DNA of 64,000 bases from Clostridia bacterium (GCA_018434325.1 JAHDPO010000023.1:1-64000); one strand, 5' to 3'. Positions 16,662-25,308 are shown, counted from the first letter of the stretch. Notes: generated from the letters alone by a model not told the origin. Numbers and translations: made by a program.

Positions 16662-17510
16662 TTGCAGATCACCAGCTATTCCGTTTACGCTCAAGGGATT
16701 TTGAGGCAGGGGAGCGTTGCGGCTGTTCATTCGGTATATCGCAATACGATTAACCTTTGGATTGGGGAAACTGTCTTGTCGCTGCAGCCTGCCGGCATAC
16801 CCCTTTCTCCCCTTTCCTTGGCAACGGATTTGTCCGCGGATCAATTTGCCTTGCTGGACGTGGCGCCAGGCGACGCCGCCAATTTCCGGGACGAAGAAAT
16901 TATCTTGGCCAAGTGGCGGTTTGCAAAATCCGGCGGGCAAATTTGGGATTCGGCCCTTACCTCTATACCGGCGCTGGCCCCTTCCGGCGCTAAACGCTGT
17001 ATGTGCAAGTTACAGGAAGGAATTGCGGCACTGGCTTATAAGGGCGGTTTTGCCGATATTGCTTTACCGACAGCGGAGGGCTGGCGGGCATCGCCGGCGG
17101 CCTGCCGTGCAATGGAGCAACTGCTCTCTGTGCGGCATTTTGCCGCAGAAAAGCGCTGGCAAGAAGCTGCCCGGTCAGCAGCGGGGCTGATTGGACTTGG
17201 GGAAGGACTCACGCCCTCCGGGGATGACTTTTTATGCGGGATGGCCGCCGGGCTCTTGATGAGACGCCAAAAGGGACAGGCCAGGGAATTCCTGGCCTGC
17301 CTGCAAGAAGAGATCTTAAATGCAGCAGAGCGAACAAACCAGATCAGCGCCTCTTTTTTGCGCAGCGCCTGTGCGGGGCATTTTAGCCCTGCCGTTTTGG
17401 CGGTGGCGGAGGGATGCTCCCACAGCAAGCTAATCGATGCATTTTCCAGGATCGGCCATAGCTCCGGCCTGGATACGCTAAATGGCATTTTGTTTTCTTT
17501 GATGCTTTAA
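16662..17510 (+). CDS. DUF2877 protein, AllH/YlbF-like
   Basis: A 282-residue DUF2877 protein with the family's signature GLGEGLTPSGDDFLCG near residue 184. In E. coli the homologue (AllH) is needed with FdrA and DUF1116 for oxamate carbamoyltransferase activity. The start is TTG at 16662, with AAAGGAG nine bases upstream; the nearby ATG at 16654 is in another frame that stops after a few codons. It is transcribed away from the fdrA operon, so the complex would be made from two divergent transcripts under shared control. Confidence 0.85.
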   Translation: MQITSYSVYAQGILRQGSVAAVHSVYRNTINLWIGETVLSLQPAGIPLSPLSLATDLSADQFALLDVAPGDAANFRDEEIILAKWRFAKSGGQIWDSALTSIPALAPSGAKRCMCKLQEGIAALAYKGGFADIALPTAEGWRASPAACRAMEQLLSVRHFAAEKRWQEAARSAAGLIGLGEGLTPSGDDFLCGMAAGLLMRRQKGQAREFLACLQEEILNAAERTNQISASFLRSACAGHFSPAVLAVAEGCSHSKLIDAFSRIGHSSGLDTLNGILFSLML

Positions 17511-17590
17511 AGACTATTGAGCAATCCAAACTCAACATTGATCATAAAACGGACCACAAAACGGATCATAACGGAGGGGAGAATCTGCAT

Positions 17591-18277
17591 ATGGGAAAAA
17601 TCAAGACGATTTTATGGGATGTGGACGGCACACTCATCGATTTCAAAGGATCGGAGAACCTTGCCTTAAGGCGGTGCTTTGAGCAAGCGGGGGTCAGTAT
17701 TACCGCTGAGCAACTGGAAATCTACAGGCAAATCAACGCTTCCTATTGGAAAAAGCTTGAGTTAGGAGAGATAACGAAACAGCGCGTGCTGTGCGGCCGG
17801 TTTGAGGACTTCTTTGCGGCCGTCCACATTAAGGGCATCGACGCCTCGCAGTTTAACGCTGCCTACCAAAAAGCTCTGGGCGAGACCGCCATCCCCAATG
17901 ACGGCGCCCTGGAGGTGTGCGCGGCACTATATGGGAAGCTGCCGCAGTACGTGGTAAGCAACGGCACCGCCATCGCCCAAAAAGGCAAGCTGGCCATCTC
18001 CGGACTCGGCAATTATATGGACAAACTGTTCATTTCAGAGGAGATTGGCTGCGAAAAGCCAGATTTGCGGTTTTTTGAAAGAAGTTTTGCGCAAATCCCT
18101 GATTTTCAAAAAGAAAGCACAATCATTGTAGGCGACTCCCTCAGCAGCGATATCCGCGGCGCAAACAACGCGGGTATTCTATGCTGCTGGTACAATCCGG
18201 AGAATCTGCCTGCGCCAAAGGATCTGCGCATCGACTATACGGTAGGCAGCTTGCTTGAAATCCCTGCTCTTTTGTAA
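17591..18277 (+). CDS. HAD-family nucleotidase, YjjG/YfnB-like
   Basis: A 228-residue HAD hydrolase with the nucleophile motif LWDVDGTLIDF at residues 8-18, motif II SNGT near 118, the lysine near EKPD and the acidic pair in VGDSLSSDI. The N-terminal stretch resembles YjjG/YfnB pyrimidine nucleotidases, which dephosphorylate dUMP and non-canonical pyrimidine nucleotides. GGAGGGGAG precedes the ATG. It follows the DUF2877 gene by 80 bp on the same strand, which would fit handling of pyrimidine-like ring compounds, though general phosphatase activity is possible. Confidence 0.82.
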   Translation: MGKIKTILWDVDGTLIDFKGSENLALRRCFEQAGVSITAEQLEIYRQINASYWKKLELGEITKQRVLCGRFEDFFAAVHIKGIDASQFNAAYQKALGETAIPNDGALEVCAALYGKLPQYVVSNGTAIAQKGKLAISGLGNYMDKLFISEEIGCEKPDLRFFERSFAQIPDFQKESTIIVGDSLSSDIRGANNAGILCCWYNPENLPAPKDLRIDYTVGSLLEIPALL

Positions 18278-18292
18278 TATGGTCCACAACAA

Positions 18293-18320
18293 AAAACCCG
18301 GTTCTTGCGAGCCGGGTTTT
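18293..18320 (+). terminator. Rho-independent terminator after the nucleotidase gene
   Basis: AAAACCCGG...CCGGGTTTT hairpin with a ten-base loop, 16 bp past the stop codon. Confidence 0.85.
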
Positions 18321-18380
18321 ACTCTGTCTTGCCTGCCGTCACATCTGCCGTCATTTCCTGCCGTTAAGGCGGGAAAACTC

Positions 18381-18476
18381 CCAATGTCATTTAGAAAGCA
18401 AAAAGTTGGCGAGTTCATGGAGCATTGGCCGGCGCCACGCCAATAGAACAATGCAGCAATGATTCCCGCTACTGCT
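18381..18476. repeat. Approximately 95-bp dispersed repeat, copy 1
   Basis: This segment matches the reverse complement of 57558-57653 at roughly 84 of 96 positions by eye. It includes the conserved block AGCATTGGCCGGCGCC and CAATAGAACAATGCAGC. One frame could encode a short peptide ending EHWPAPRQ in both copies, but copy 2 has an internal stop there, so I treat it as a non-coding relic, perhaps of a mobile element. Confidence 0.7.
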
Positions 18477-18521
18477 GTTAGTGGACCCTTGGCGGGGCAC
18501 TGACCTCCTGACGGCGGCACT

Positions 18522-18743
18522 TGTACAAAAATTGCGGTTGTGGTCAATTGCCTGGGGCAAGGTGTACAAAAATTACGGTTGTAGGTAAAATGCAGGGGAA
18601 GTATTCCCTCACAACCGAAGAAATTGCACAAAATAGCCTGAGATTGGCTAAAATAGGCCTCAGCTGCTGCTGCAATTCACCCACAAACGTAAAAATTGTA
18701 CAGACCGAATCCAGGATCTGCATACAAACGAAAAAATTGTACA
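18522..18743. mobile_element. 222-bp MITE-like element with paired terminal repeats
   Basis: Each end carries two copies of a 20-bp motif, and the spacing is exactly 41 bp at both ends. On the left TGTACAAAAATTGCGGTTGT (18522) and TGTACAAAAATTACGGTTGT (18563) point inward; on the right ACAAACGTAAAAATTGTACA (18683) and ACAAACGAAAAAATTGTACA (18724) are in reverse orientation. The outer ends are TGTACA...TGTACA. No transposase lies inside. The layout resembles paired transposase-binding sites at transposon ends beginning TGT. No clear target duplication is visible. Confidence 0.7.
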
Positions 18744-18846
18744 TCTGCGCTCCATGACACAGGCGGTCACTGCCCTGACACTTCCCGCTTTTTCACTTGA
18801 CCCAATCATGACATTGGGAAAACCCCCACCCCTTTTGGCTGCTATT

Positions 18847-20307
18847 TTATAAATGCTTTTTGATGGTGTCGTAGTTCACCGCCAGCTGCAGGAGGCCTTT
18901 CGTCCGCAGCCGGGGAAAAAGAGCAAATTTCCAATACTGCTTATCATGCTGGGCCACCTTAATGGGTGAAATAAACTCCTTCACCTTGCCCTCAAGCATG
19001 TCCCCGTATAGCGGGCGCAGCTTCGGCATATTGAGGCCGACCTGGCTGGGGTGAGTGCAGATTTTCACCACGCCGGCGGCATCGGTGACACTGAGCAAAT
19101 CGATACCCAATTCTTTTTGTATTGTCTTCAAATCCTGGTCCTCAATGGCCTGTTTTATATCTAATTGCTGCAGGCGCTGCCCTGCCTTCAGCATCAACAA
19201 TTCTAAGGTTTTCGAGTTGATGGCCTGCTGCAGCTCATCACTTTGATGGCGCAAGCCTTCGGTTAGACCGGCGATCTCCTGAATGGACGCCGTTTGCTGC
19301 TGCGTGGCGGAGGCCACTTCCTCGCTGGCTGCCGAAGTATTGGCGGTGGTGCCCTTCAAATAGTCTATGGCTTCCGCTATATGTTCGGACTTATTCAGCA
19401 GCCCCTCGGCATACTGCTTAAGGCTGGAAAACTCCTGGTCGGTCTTATTAATGGAAGAGGTAATGGTATTCAACGTATCGCCGGTAACATGGATGACCTT
19501 ATTGCCGGTATCCACCATCTGCTTAACCTCGTTCATCATGGTCACAGCCTGCTGAATTTCCTGCTGGATGCCGCTGACGATGACGATGATATCCTGGCCG
19601 GAACGTCCCGATTGATCGGCCAAAATCCTTACTTCATCCGCCACTACGGCAAAACCCTTGCCCTGCTCGCCGGCCCTGGCCGCCTCGATGGCGGCATTCA
19701 GTGCCAGCAGATTGGTTCTCCTGGCGATGTCCGTTATTACCTCTACGACCTGAGCGATCTTTTCTGATTGGATAGCCAAGTTATGGGAGATCTCCAGCAT
19801 GCTGTCTACGCCATCCTTGATCTGCCCGATCTGCTTCACGGCCTGGCCGGCGGCATCGCTGCCCTCCCGGGCCTTGACCATGGACTCGCCGGAAGCGGCG
19901 GCGGCTTTTTCTACCGCGGCAACCTGCCCGGCAACCAAATCCTTCACTGCTGTGGCCGATACCGCTACCGTTTCGATTTGCTGCTGCTGGGTCAGCATAT
20001 CCCTGGTTATGCTTTCCGTGCTCTGAGCCACTTCCCGGGTAGAGATAGCTATGTCCTTAACGGTCTCCTCCAGCTTCGTCGTGGCTTTAAGCACATCCAA
20101 AGCCATACTCATCACTTGATCATTGCATGATTTGCCTGCCGGGCCTGCCGAATCGTCTCCCTTTGTATTCTGGCGCCCTTGTCTTAGAAGGAGAAAAATT
20201 GTCAAGCCTGCACAGAAAACAGCCAATCCGATGCCCAAAAGCCAGGAGAACTTGGCCGCCAAAACGGGAATAAGTACCACACTCCCAACGTAGATGAATC
20301 TGCTCAA
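18847..20307 (-). CDS. Methyl-accepting chemotaxis protein with C-terminal sensor-like region
   Basis: A chemoreceptor of about 486 residues. Two hydrophobic segments sit at the N-terminus (about 5-20 and 25-45) with almost no external loop. Then comes the MCP signalling coiled coil with the conserved hairpin tip [20 protein letters not shown] near residue 208. A C-terminal domain of roughly 110 residues follows ([20 protein letters not shown]...), resembling a Cache/PAS sensor placed in the cytoplasm. TTG at 20307 is preferred since GGAGGGAG lies just before it; the GTG at 20322 overlaps that site. Monocistronic; ligand unknown. Confidence 0.88.
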   Translation of the reverse strand: MSRFIYVGSVVLIPVLAAKFSWLLGIGLAVFCAGLTIFLLLRQGRQNTKGDDSAGPAGKSCNDQVMSMALDVLKATTKLEETVKDIAISTREVAQSTESITRDMLTQQQQIETVAVSATAVKDLVAGQVAAVEKAAAASGESMVKAREGSDAAGQAVKQIGQIKDGVDSMLEISHNLAIQSEKIAQVVEVITDIARRTNLLALNAAIEAARAGEQGKGFAVVADEVRILADQSGRSGQDIIVIVSGIQQEIQQAVTMMNEVKQMVDTGNKVIHVTGDTLNTITSSINKTDQEFSSLKQYAEGLLNKSEHIAEAIDYLKGTTANTSAASEEVASATQQQTASIQEIAGLTEGLRHQSDELQQAINSKTLELLMLKAGQRLQQLDIKQAIEDQDLKTIQKELGIDLLSVTDAAGVVKICTHPSQVGLNMPKLRPLYGDMLEGKVKEFISPIKVAQHDKQYWKFALFPRLRTKGLLQLAVNYDTIKKHL

Positions 20308-20640
20308 TTTTGCTCCCTCCACTATTTTAATAGTTTAGCAATTCAGCATCCAGGGAATTGCTCTCCTTATTATCGCTTATTATGACAATTATTTAAAGTG
20401 TAAAATAGCAAATTTAATGTTTTTTTGATTTATTTATAAAGAAGAAGTGCCCTTTCAGGCGCTCAATCAGAAAACCCTTAGTCTATGTTAAGAAATTGGA
20501 TGTTGTTTTCTCCGTATTAATTATCATAATATTTTGTCTAATATTAATTTCTGTCCCATAAGTAAATACGACGCCCTCATTCTACCGCTGTCATCCGACT
20601 ACTTTGCCGGAACATGTAACCCGCACTTGGTCATTTTTGC

Positions 20641-20752
20641 GCAAAATTGCAAGTTTAAAGTGTACTATTACCCTAAAAATAGAATTTTTAACTGTTAACA
20701 GGCCAAAACCGCCCAAAAGCGGGGTGCGGACACTTTAAACTTGCAATTTTGC
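20641..20752. repeat. Inverted-repeat element with 23-bp perfect arms, copy 1
   Basis: The arms at 20641-20663 (starting GCAAAATTGCAAGTTTAAAG) and 20730-20752 are perfect reverse complements around 66 bp. The left arm plus flank CATTTTTGC recurs at 42331. The core differs between copies. It lies in the 600-bp gap upstream of the chemoreceptor; the rest of that gap (20323-20640) is AT-rich and shows nothing I can name. Probably a small non-autonomous element. Confidence 0.75.
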
Positions 20753-20858
20753 TCATTTGCCAAGGTTAGCATGCATTAACCAGATGCCGCCAACTAACGG
20801 CGGATAGGCAATAAAAGCACAACCTATTTCAAGGCCTGCAATTTCTATATGTAAATAA

Positions 20859-20882
20859 GCCCGACGCCAAATAGCGCCGGGC
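20859..20882 (-). terminator. Terminator of the rplM-rpsI operon
   Basis: GCCCG-A-CGC/GCG-C-CGGGC hairpin with one mismatch, followed on the minus strand by TTATTTA, 48 bp past the rpsI stop. Confidence 0.75.
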
Positions 20883-20929
20883 CCATTGTATAACTTGAAT
20901 ATTGTCGATAAAGCTGACTGCCGAAAAAA

Positions 20930-21325
20930 CTATCTCTTGGAGAACTGGGGAGCTCTACGGGCGCCTTTGAGGCCGTATTTCTTACGCTCTTTCATTCTGG
21001 GATCACGGGTGAGGAAGCCGGCTTTCTTCAGGGAAGGACGCATTTCGGCGTCTGCCTTGAGCAAAGCTCTGGCGATACCCAGACGGATAGCGCCGGCCTG
21101 ACCGGTGATACCGCCGCCTTTAACGGTGGCCATGATATCGTATCTGCCTTCGGTCTTCGTCAGAACCAGAGGCTGCTTTACTACCATCTCCAAAGTCTTT
21201 TTACCGAAGTACTCGGTAAGGGGACGCTTATTGATTAATACTTTGCCTTCCCCGGGAATCAGCCGAACCTGGGCCACGGAGGTTTTCCGACGGCCAGTAC
21301 CTCTGTATTGGATTGCTTGAGCCAT
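20930..21325 (-). CDS. rpsI: 30S ribosomal protein S9
   Basis: A 131-residue S9 protein. The opening [16 protein letters not shown], the central [19 protein letters not shown] and the basic C-terminus ending in [17 protein letters not shown] are diagnostic. It follows rplM by 20 bp, the usual order in bacteria. The final SKR tail reaches the P-site tRNA in known ribosomes. Length is normal. Confidence 0.98.
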   Translation of the reverse strand: MAQAIQYRGTGRRKTSVAQVRLIPGEGKVLINKRPLTEYFGKKTLEMVVKQPLVLTKTEGRYDIMATVKGGGITGQAGAIRLGIARALLKADAEMRPSLKKAGFLTRDPRMKERKKYGLKGARRAPQFSKR

Positions 21326-21345
21326 TCTTCAAATACCTCCTTTCC

Positions 21346-21780
21346 TTACGCTCTGATTGTCCACGCTTCAGGCTGCTGGGCCTGATGGGGATGCTCCGGT
21401 CCTCTGTAGACCTTCAGCTTGCGATACATCTGGTCGCCTAATTTATTCTTAGGCAGCATCCCTTTGATAGCTTTCTCCATAACCCGCTCGGGTTTCTTCT
21501 GGAGCATAATGCCATAAGCGGTGCGTTTTAATCCACCGGGATAACCGGAATGGGTGATGTACTCTTTTTGCTGCAGCTTTTTGCCGGTGAGTTCTACCTT
21601 TTCCGCATTGATGACGATAACGAAATCGCCGGTATCCACATGAGGCGTGTATGTGGGTTTATGCTTGCCCCGCAAAAGCACTGCTGCTTCTGTGGCTACG
21701 CTGCCTAAAGTCTTGCCTTCAGCGTCCAGTACATACCATTTCCGCTGAACCTGGCTAGGTTTTGCCATGAAGGTTGTCAC
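21346..21780 (-). CDS. rplM: 50S ribosomal protein L13
   Basis: A 144-residue L13 with the typical N-terminus [19 protein letters not shown] and the [18 protein letters not shown] and [17 protein letters not shown] blocks. GTG at 21780 is the start because AGGAGGGAATATC precedes it directly; the frame runs seven codons further but without a ribosome site. First gene of the two-gene operon with rpsI. Confidence 0.97.
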   Translation of the reverse strand: MTTFMAKPSQVQRKWYVLDAEGKTLGSVATEAAVLLRGKHKPTYTPHVDTGDFVIVINAEKVELTGKKLQQKEYITHSGYPGGLKRTAYGIMLQKKPERVMEKAIKGMLPKNKLGDQMYRKLKVYRGPEHPHQAQQPEAWTIRA

Positions 21781-21877
21781 GATATTCCCTCCTAAAAACA
21801 CTTGCGTCCATTATATCCGGCGCCGCAAATCTTACGGCGCTGTTTCACCGGGGCTGGTGGGCATATAATAGGATAAC
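21781..21877 (-). promoter_or_regulatory. Leader of rplM with hairpin (possible L13 autoregulatory leader)
   Basis: The untranslated leader of about 97 nt contains the perfect stem GCGCCG/CGGCGC (21835-21840 with 21820-21825) and an upstream purine-rich stretch. L13 leaders that bind the protein for feedback control are known in Bacillota. The position fits; whether this matches that family's consensus needs a covariance search. Confidence 0.45.
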
Positions 21878-21883
21878 ATGAAG

Positions 21884-21912
21884 ATTCTAATACACCCGGC
21901 CTGGCGTGTCAA
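21884..21912 (-). promoter_or_regulatory. Promoter of rplM-rpsI
   Basis: TTGACA (21912-21907) and TAGAAT (21889-21884) on the minus strand are separated by exactly 17 bp, about 105 bp before the rplM start. Confidence 0.8.
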
Positions 21913-21980
21913 GCCCTTTGCCCCAACATTTTCGGGATATCGCCGAATTATTCCACCTTTATTCCAGCTTTGTTAAAGCT

Positions 21981-23153
21981 TTATTCCACTTTGGCCAGGG
22001 TTTCCATGATATAATCGCCAAACTGCCGGCAAGTGGCGCCTGACTTGTCGCCGGTGATCCGCAGCTTTTTTTCTTCCTGGAGACAGATGTCGAGAGCCCG
22101 GTCCAGCCGGCGGCTTTCCTGAGCCAGCCCCACATGGGCAAGCAGCATGGCCGCTGCCCGCAAAAGGGAGGAAGGATTGGCATAATCGCCTCTGCCTTCG
22201 GCCATCATCCTGTCGGCGGAGCCGTGAATGGCTTCAAACATAGCGTATTTCTTACCGATATTGGCGCTGCCGGCAGTGCCGACGCCGCCCTGGATCTGGG
22301 CCGCTTCATCGGTAATAATATCGCCGTAAAGATTGGGCAGCACCATCACCTGGAAGCCTTTTCTGACCCGGTCGTCGATGAGGTTGGCGGTCATGATGTC
22401 CACATAGCGCTCATCCCTCTGGATGTCAGAATATTTTGCGCCGATTTCATGAAAAATTTCCAGAAATTTGCCGTCCGTGGTCTTGATCACGTTGGCTTTT
22501 GTGACGGCGGTGACTTTAGTCTTGCCGTTTTTCACCGCATAATCGAAGGCCGTTTCAATGATCCGGCGGCAGCCCTCGTCGGTGACCATGGTGAAGTCCA
22601 CCGCCAGCTCCGGGGATATCTCAAAGCCCTTGCTGCCTACGGCGTAAGCCCCTTCGGTATTTTCCCGGAAAAAGGTCCAGTCGATACCCAGATCAGCCAC
22701 CTTCACAGGCCTGACGTTGGCAAAAAGGTCCAGAGCCTTGCGCATAGCCACGTTGGCACTTTCAATATTCGGCCGGCCGTCGCCCTTTTGAGGCGTAGCC
22801 GTAGGCCCTTTCAAAATGACGGGGCAGCCTTTCAGCTCCTCCAGCACATCGTCGGGAATGGCCTTGCCGGCCAATATGCGGTTTTCTATGGTAAGACCGG
22901 CAATGTCCCGGAAAATAATCTCGCCTTTTTGCAGGGGGCCGGCCAGCAGGCTGCCGAGAATCCGCCGGGACTCCGCCATAATGATCGGCCCGATGCCGTC
23001 GCCGCCGCAAAAGCCGATGGTCAAAGGCCGCAAGCTGCCGTAATCCGTAAACTCTCCCTGGGCCTTAATGGCTTCCGCCCGGGTCAGCTGTTCTCTTACC
23101 AGGCCGGCAAACTTTTCGCAAGCAATACTAATTTGATGCTCCAGATTCTCCAT
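21981..23153 (-). CDS. Isocitrate/isopropylmalate dehydrogenase family (probably NAD isocitrate dehydrogenase)
   Basis: A 390-residue beta-decarboxylating dehydrogenase. GGDGIGPIIMAE near residue 49, FRENTEGAYAVGSKG near 160 and the divalent-metal/substrate stretch NLYGDIITDEAAQIQGG near 278 are visible. The substrate serine position lies in RPNIESANVAMRKAL. It overlaps the GntR gene by 26 bp, downstream of a Re-citrate synthase gene, so isocitrate is the sensible substrate. It would make 2-oxoglutarate for glutamate synthesis in an incomplete oxidative TCA branch. No aconitase is in the window. AAAGGAG precedes the start. Confidence 0.85.
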   Translation of the reverse strand: MENLEHQISIACEKFAGLVREQLTRAEAIKAQGEFTDYGSLRPLTIGFCGGDGIGPIIMAESRRILGSLLAGPLQKGEIIFRDIAGLTIENRILAGKAIPDDVLEELKGCPVILKGPTATPQKGDGRPNIESANVAMRKALDLFANVRPVKVADLGIDWTFFRENTEGAYAVGSKGFEISPELAVDFTMVTDEGCRRIIETAFDYAVKNGKTKVTAVTKANVIKTTDGKFLEIFHEIGAKYSDIQRDERYVDIMTANLIDDRVRKGFQVMVLPNLYGDIITDEAAQIQGGVGTAGSANIGKKYAMFEAIHGSADRMMAEGRGDYANPSSLLRAAAMLLAHVGLAQESRRLDRALDICLQEEKKLRITGDKSGATCRQFGDYIMETLAKVE

Positions 23154-23844
23154 AAGCTGCTCCTTTATCTTCTTTCGCTAAAAGCTTCAGTAAATTTTCT
23201 TTGGCATTATTAATATGGATTACCGTCAATCGCTCGGCCTCATCACCATTGCCCTGGCAAATAGCCTCCAGAATCAGGCGATGTTCGGCAATGGCCTTTT
23301 CCGTGCGGCCGGAGGCGGCAATGGATTGCCGCCGGTAGCGCTGAATCATATGATGCAAATCCCGCAGCATGTGCTGAAGGGTGCGGCTTTCACAATAGGA
23401 AAAAATCGTTTCATGGAAGCGGGAGTCCATCTCGCTGATTTGCTCCTGGTAGGATTTCAGGTGATAAAACTCTTGCAGGTCCACGATTTCCCGCAATTCC
23501 TTGCGCCGGGCTTCCGTGATATTTTCCGCCGCCCAGCGGGAAGCCAAACCTTCGATATAGGTACGTATGGTATAAACGTCCAGCAGATCCTTGCTGTCCA
23601 CACCCAGCACCACCGCGCCTTTGTTTGGCACCAAGCGCACCAGGCCTTTTTGTTCCAGCATGCGGATAGCTTCCCTGACCGGCGTGCGGCTGACTCCCAA
23701 TTCCCCCGAAAGCTTCAGTTCGATGAGGCTTTCTCCCGGCAGAATGCTGCCGTTTAAAATACCTTCCTCCAACTGCTCAAAAACCCGCCAGCTGAGGGAA
23801 TTGGCTTCGCCGCCGCCAACTCCTACGTTTTCCTGCTTCTTCAT
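23128..23844 (-). CDS. GntR family regulator, FadR/FCD subfamily
   Basis: A 238-residue repressor-type regulator: N-terminal winged helix (about 20-85; LKLSGELGVSRTPVREAIRMLE) and C-terminal all-helical FCD ligand domain, whose metal-binding type histidines appear in SRFHETIF and EHRLILEAI. The start at 23844 has CGGAGG upstream; an earlier in-frame ATG overlaps that site. It lies 4 bp after the Re-citrate synthase stop and inside the operon. It likely controls this operon through the inverted repeat at 25255-25282, responding to an organic acid. This is inference. Confidence 0.9.
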   Translation of the reverse strand: MKKQENVGVGGGEANSLSWRVFEQLEEGILNGSILPGESLIELKLSGELGVSRTPVREAIRMLEQKGLVRLVPNKGAVVLGVDSKDLLDVYTIRTYIEGLASRWAAENITEARRKELREIVDLQEFYHLKSYQEQISEMDSRFHETIFSYCESRTLQHMLRDLHHMIQRYRRQSIAASGRTEKAIAEHRLILEAICQGNGDEAERLTVIHINNAKENLLKLLAKEDKGAAYGESGASN

Positions 23845-23848
23845 CGCC

Positions 23849-25213
23849 TTATACCTCCGGAGCAAAACTCTCCACTAAAGCCTCCAGCTCACCGTCGCTG
23901 ATCAGCGTCTGACGGCCTTCGGCATACTGAATATCGATCCATTCTTTGACCTTTAAAACCATGGGATCTTGTTTGCTCACTTTTTTCTCTTCCGTTAAAT
24001 CATAATGCTCATTGATCCAATATGCAATACCTGCCAAGCCGCTGGTATTGCTGATGGCCACGGCGGCAGGGCGCGAGAGCAGGGTATTCGTATCAAAAAT
24101 ATTATAGATTTCCTCGTCCTTCATCAAACCGTCGGCATGGATGCCGGCTCTGGTGACGTTGAAATTTTTCCCGACAAAGGGCGTCATGGCCGGTATGCGG
24201 TAGCCGATTTTTTTCTCATAATAACGGGCAATCTCCGTGACCACCGTAGGATCCATGCCATCCATGGTCCCTCTTAAGGAAGCATACTCAAATACCATGG
24301 ATTCCAGGGGCACATTGCCGGTACGCTCGCCAATGCCCAAAAGAGAGCAGTTGACGGCGCTGGCTCCGTAAAGCCAAGCTGTGCTGGCATTGACCACCGC
24401 TTTATTAAAATCGTTATGGCCATGCCATTCCAGCAGTTCCGAAGGCACATCGGAATAATGCTGCAAGCCGTAGATGATACCGGGAATACTGCGGGGCAAA
24501 GCCACGCCGGAATAAGGAATACCGTAGCCCATGGTGTCGCAGGCCCGGATTTTCACCGGAATGCCGGCCTCTTTCGACAGCTTCATCAGCTCGTTGACGA
24601 AAGGCACCACGAAGCCGTAAAAGTCCGCCCGGGTAATATCCTCCAGGTGGCAGCGGGGCCGCACACCCATCTCCAAAGCCTGACTGACCACGGCTAAATA
24701 AGCGTCCATAGCTTGTTTTCTGGTTTTACCCAGTTTCTTAAAAATATGATAATCGGAGCAGCTGACCAAAATGCCGGTTTCCTTGATGCCGATATCCTTA
24801 ACCAGCTGAAAATCCTCTTTGGTGGCTCGTATCCAGGTAGTAGGCTCAGGGTAAGTGTAGCCCAGATCCATACACTTCAGGAGCGCCTGCCGGTCTTTGT
24901 CGCTATACACAAAAAATTCTGTCTGCCGGATCTTGCCCTGAGGGCCGCCTAAACGGGCCAGCATTTTGTACAGATCAACGATTTGTTCTATCGTGTAAGG
25001 GGCTCTCGACTGCTGGCCGTCCCGAAAGGTGGTGTCCGTAATCCAGATTTCTTCCGGCATGCCGATGGGCACCCGCCGGTGATTAAAGGAGATTTTCGGC
25101 ACCTCGGCGTAAGGATACAGATCCCGGTACAAATTAGGCTCCGCCACATCCTGCAGAGAATACTTATAAGGGTCTTGCTCCAATAAATTACTTTGTTTAT
25201 TAATTTCAATCAT
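23849..25213 (-). CDS. Re-type citrate synthase (isopropylmalate/homocitrate synthase superfamily)
   Basis: A 454-residue DRE-TIM-barrel enzyme with IWITDTTFRDGQQSRAPY near residue 55, the metal-ligand HGHND near 265 and GIGERTGN near 293. Length, the long N-terminal arm and the TTFRDGQQS form are those of the Re-citrate synthases of Clostridium kluyveri and Dehalococcoides, distinct from leucine or lysine pathway enzymes. It condenses acetyl-CoA with oxaloacetate. The neighbour isocitrate dehydrogenase supports this. ATG at 25213 follows GAGGAGG; an upstream GTG at 25231 is not favoured. Confidence 0.85.
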   Translation of the reverse strand: MIEINKQSNLLEQDPYKYSLQDVAEPNLYRDLYPYAEVPKISFNHRRVPIGMPEEIWITDTTFRDGQQSRAPYTIEQIVDLYKMLARLGGPQGKIRQTEFFVYSDKDRQALLKCMDLGYTYPEPTTWIRATKEDFQLVKDIGIKETGILVSCSDYHIFKKLGKTRKQAMDAYLAVVSQALEMGVRPRCHLEDITRADFYGFVVPFVNELMKLSKEAGIPVKIRACDTMGYGIPYSGVALPRSIPGIIYGLQHYSDVPSELLEWHGHNDFNKAVVNASTAWLYGASAVNCSLLGIGERTGNVPLESMVFEYASLRGTMDGMDPTVVTEIARYYEKKIGYRIPAMTPFVGKNFNVTRAGIHADGLMKDEEIYNIFDTNTLLSRPAAVAISNTSGLAGIAYWINEHYDLTEEKKVSKQDPMVLKVKEWIDIQYAEGRQTLISDGELEALVESFAPEV

Positions 25214-25254
25214 AGGTCTGCCTCCTCTCACTTGCCCTCATCATATCCACAATG

Positions 25255-25308
25255 AATACTTGTATGCAATCATGCAAGTATTATATGAGGCTGACTGGCA
25301 ATAGTCAA
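25255..25308 (-). promoter_or_regulatory. Promoter and GntR-type operator of the Re-citrate synthase operon
   Basis: On the minus strand TTGACT (25308-25303) and TATAAT (25285-25280) are 17 bp apart. From the last bases of the -10 onward lies the inverted repeat AATACTTG-12-CAAGTATT (25255-25282), containing TTGTATGCAA, a form common for FCD-type GntR operators. Binding there would block initiation. The GntR gene is in the same operon, so autoregulation is likely. Confidence 0.75.

Noticed and set aside
18179-18631. Minus-strand 150-codon frame covering the terminator and repeat
   Set aside because: It crosses the nucleotidase 3' end, a terminator, the 95-bp repeat and the MITE end; not a coherent protein.
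22134-23213. Plus-strand open frame of 359 codons
   Set aside because: Antisense to isocitrate dehydrogenase, without a family match; a high-GC shadow frame.
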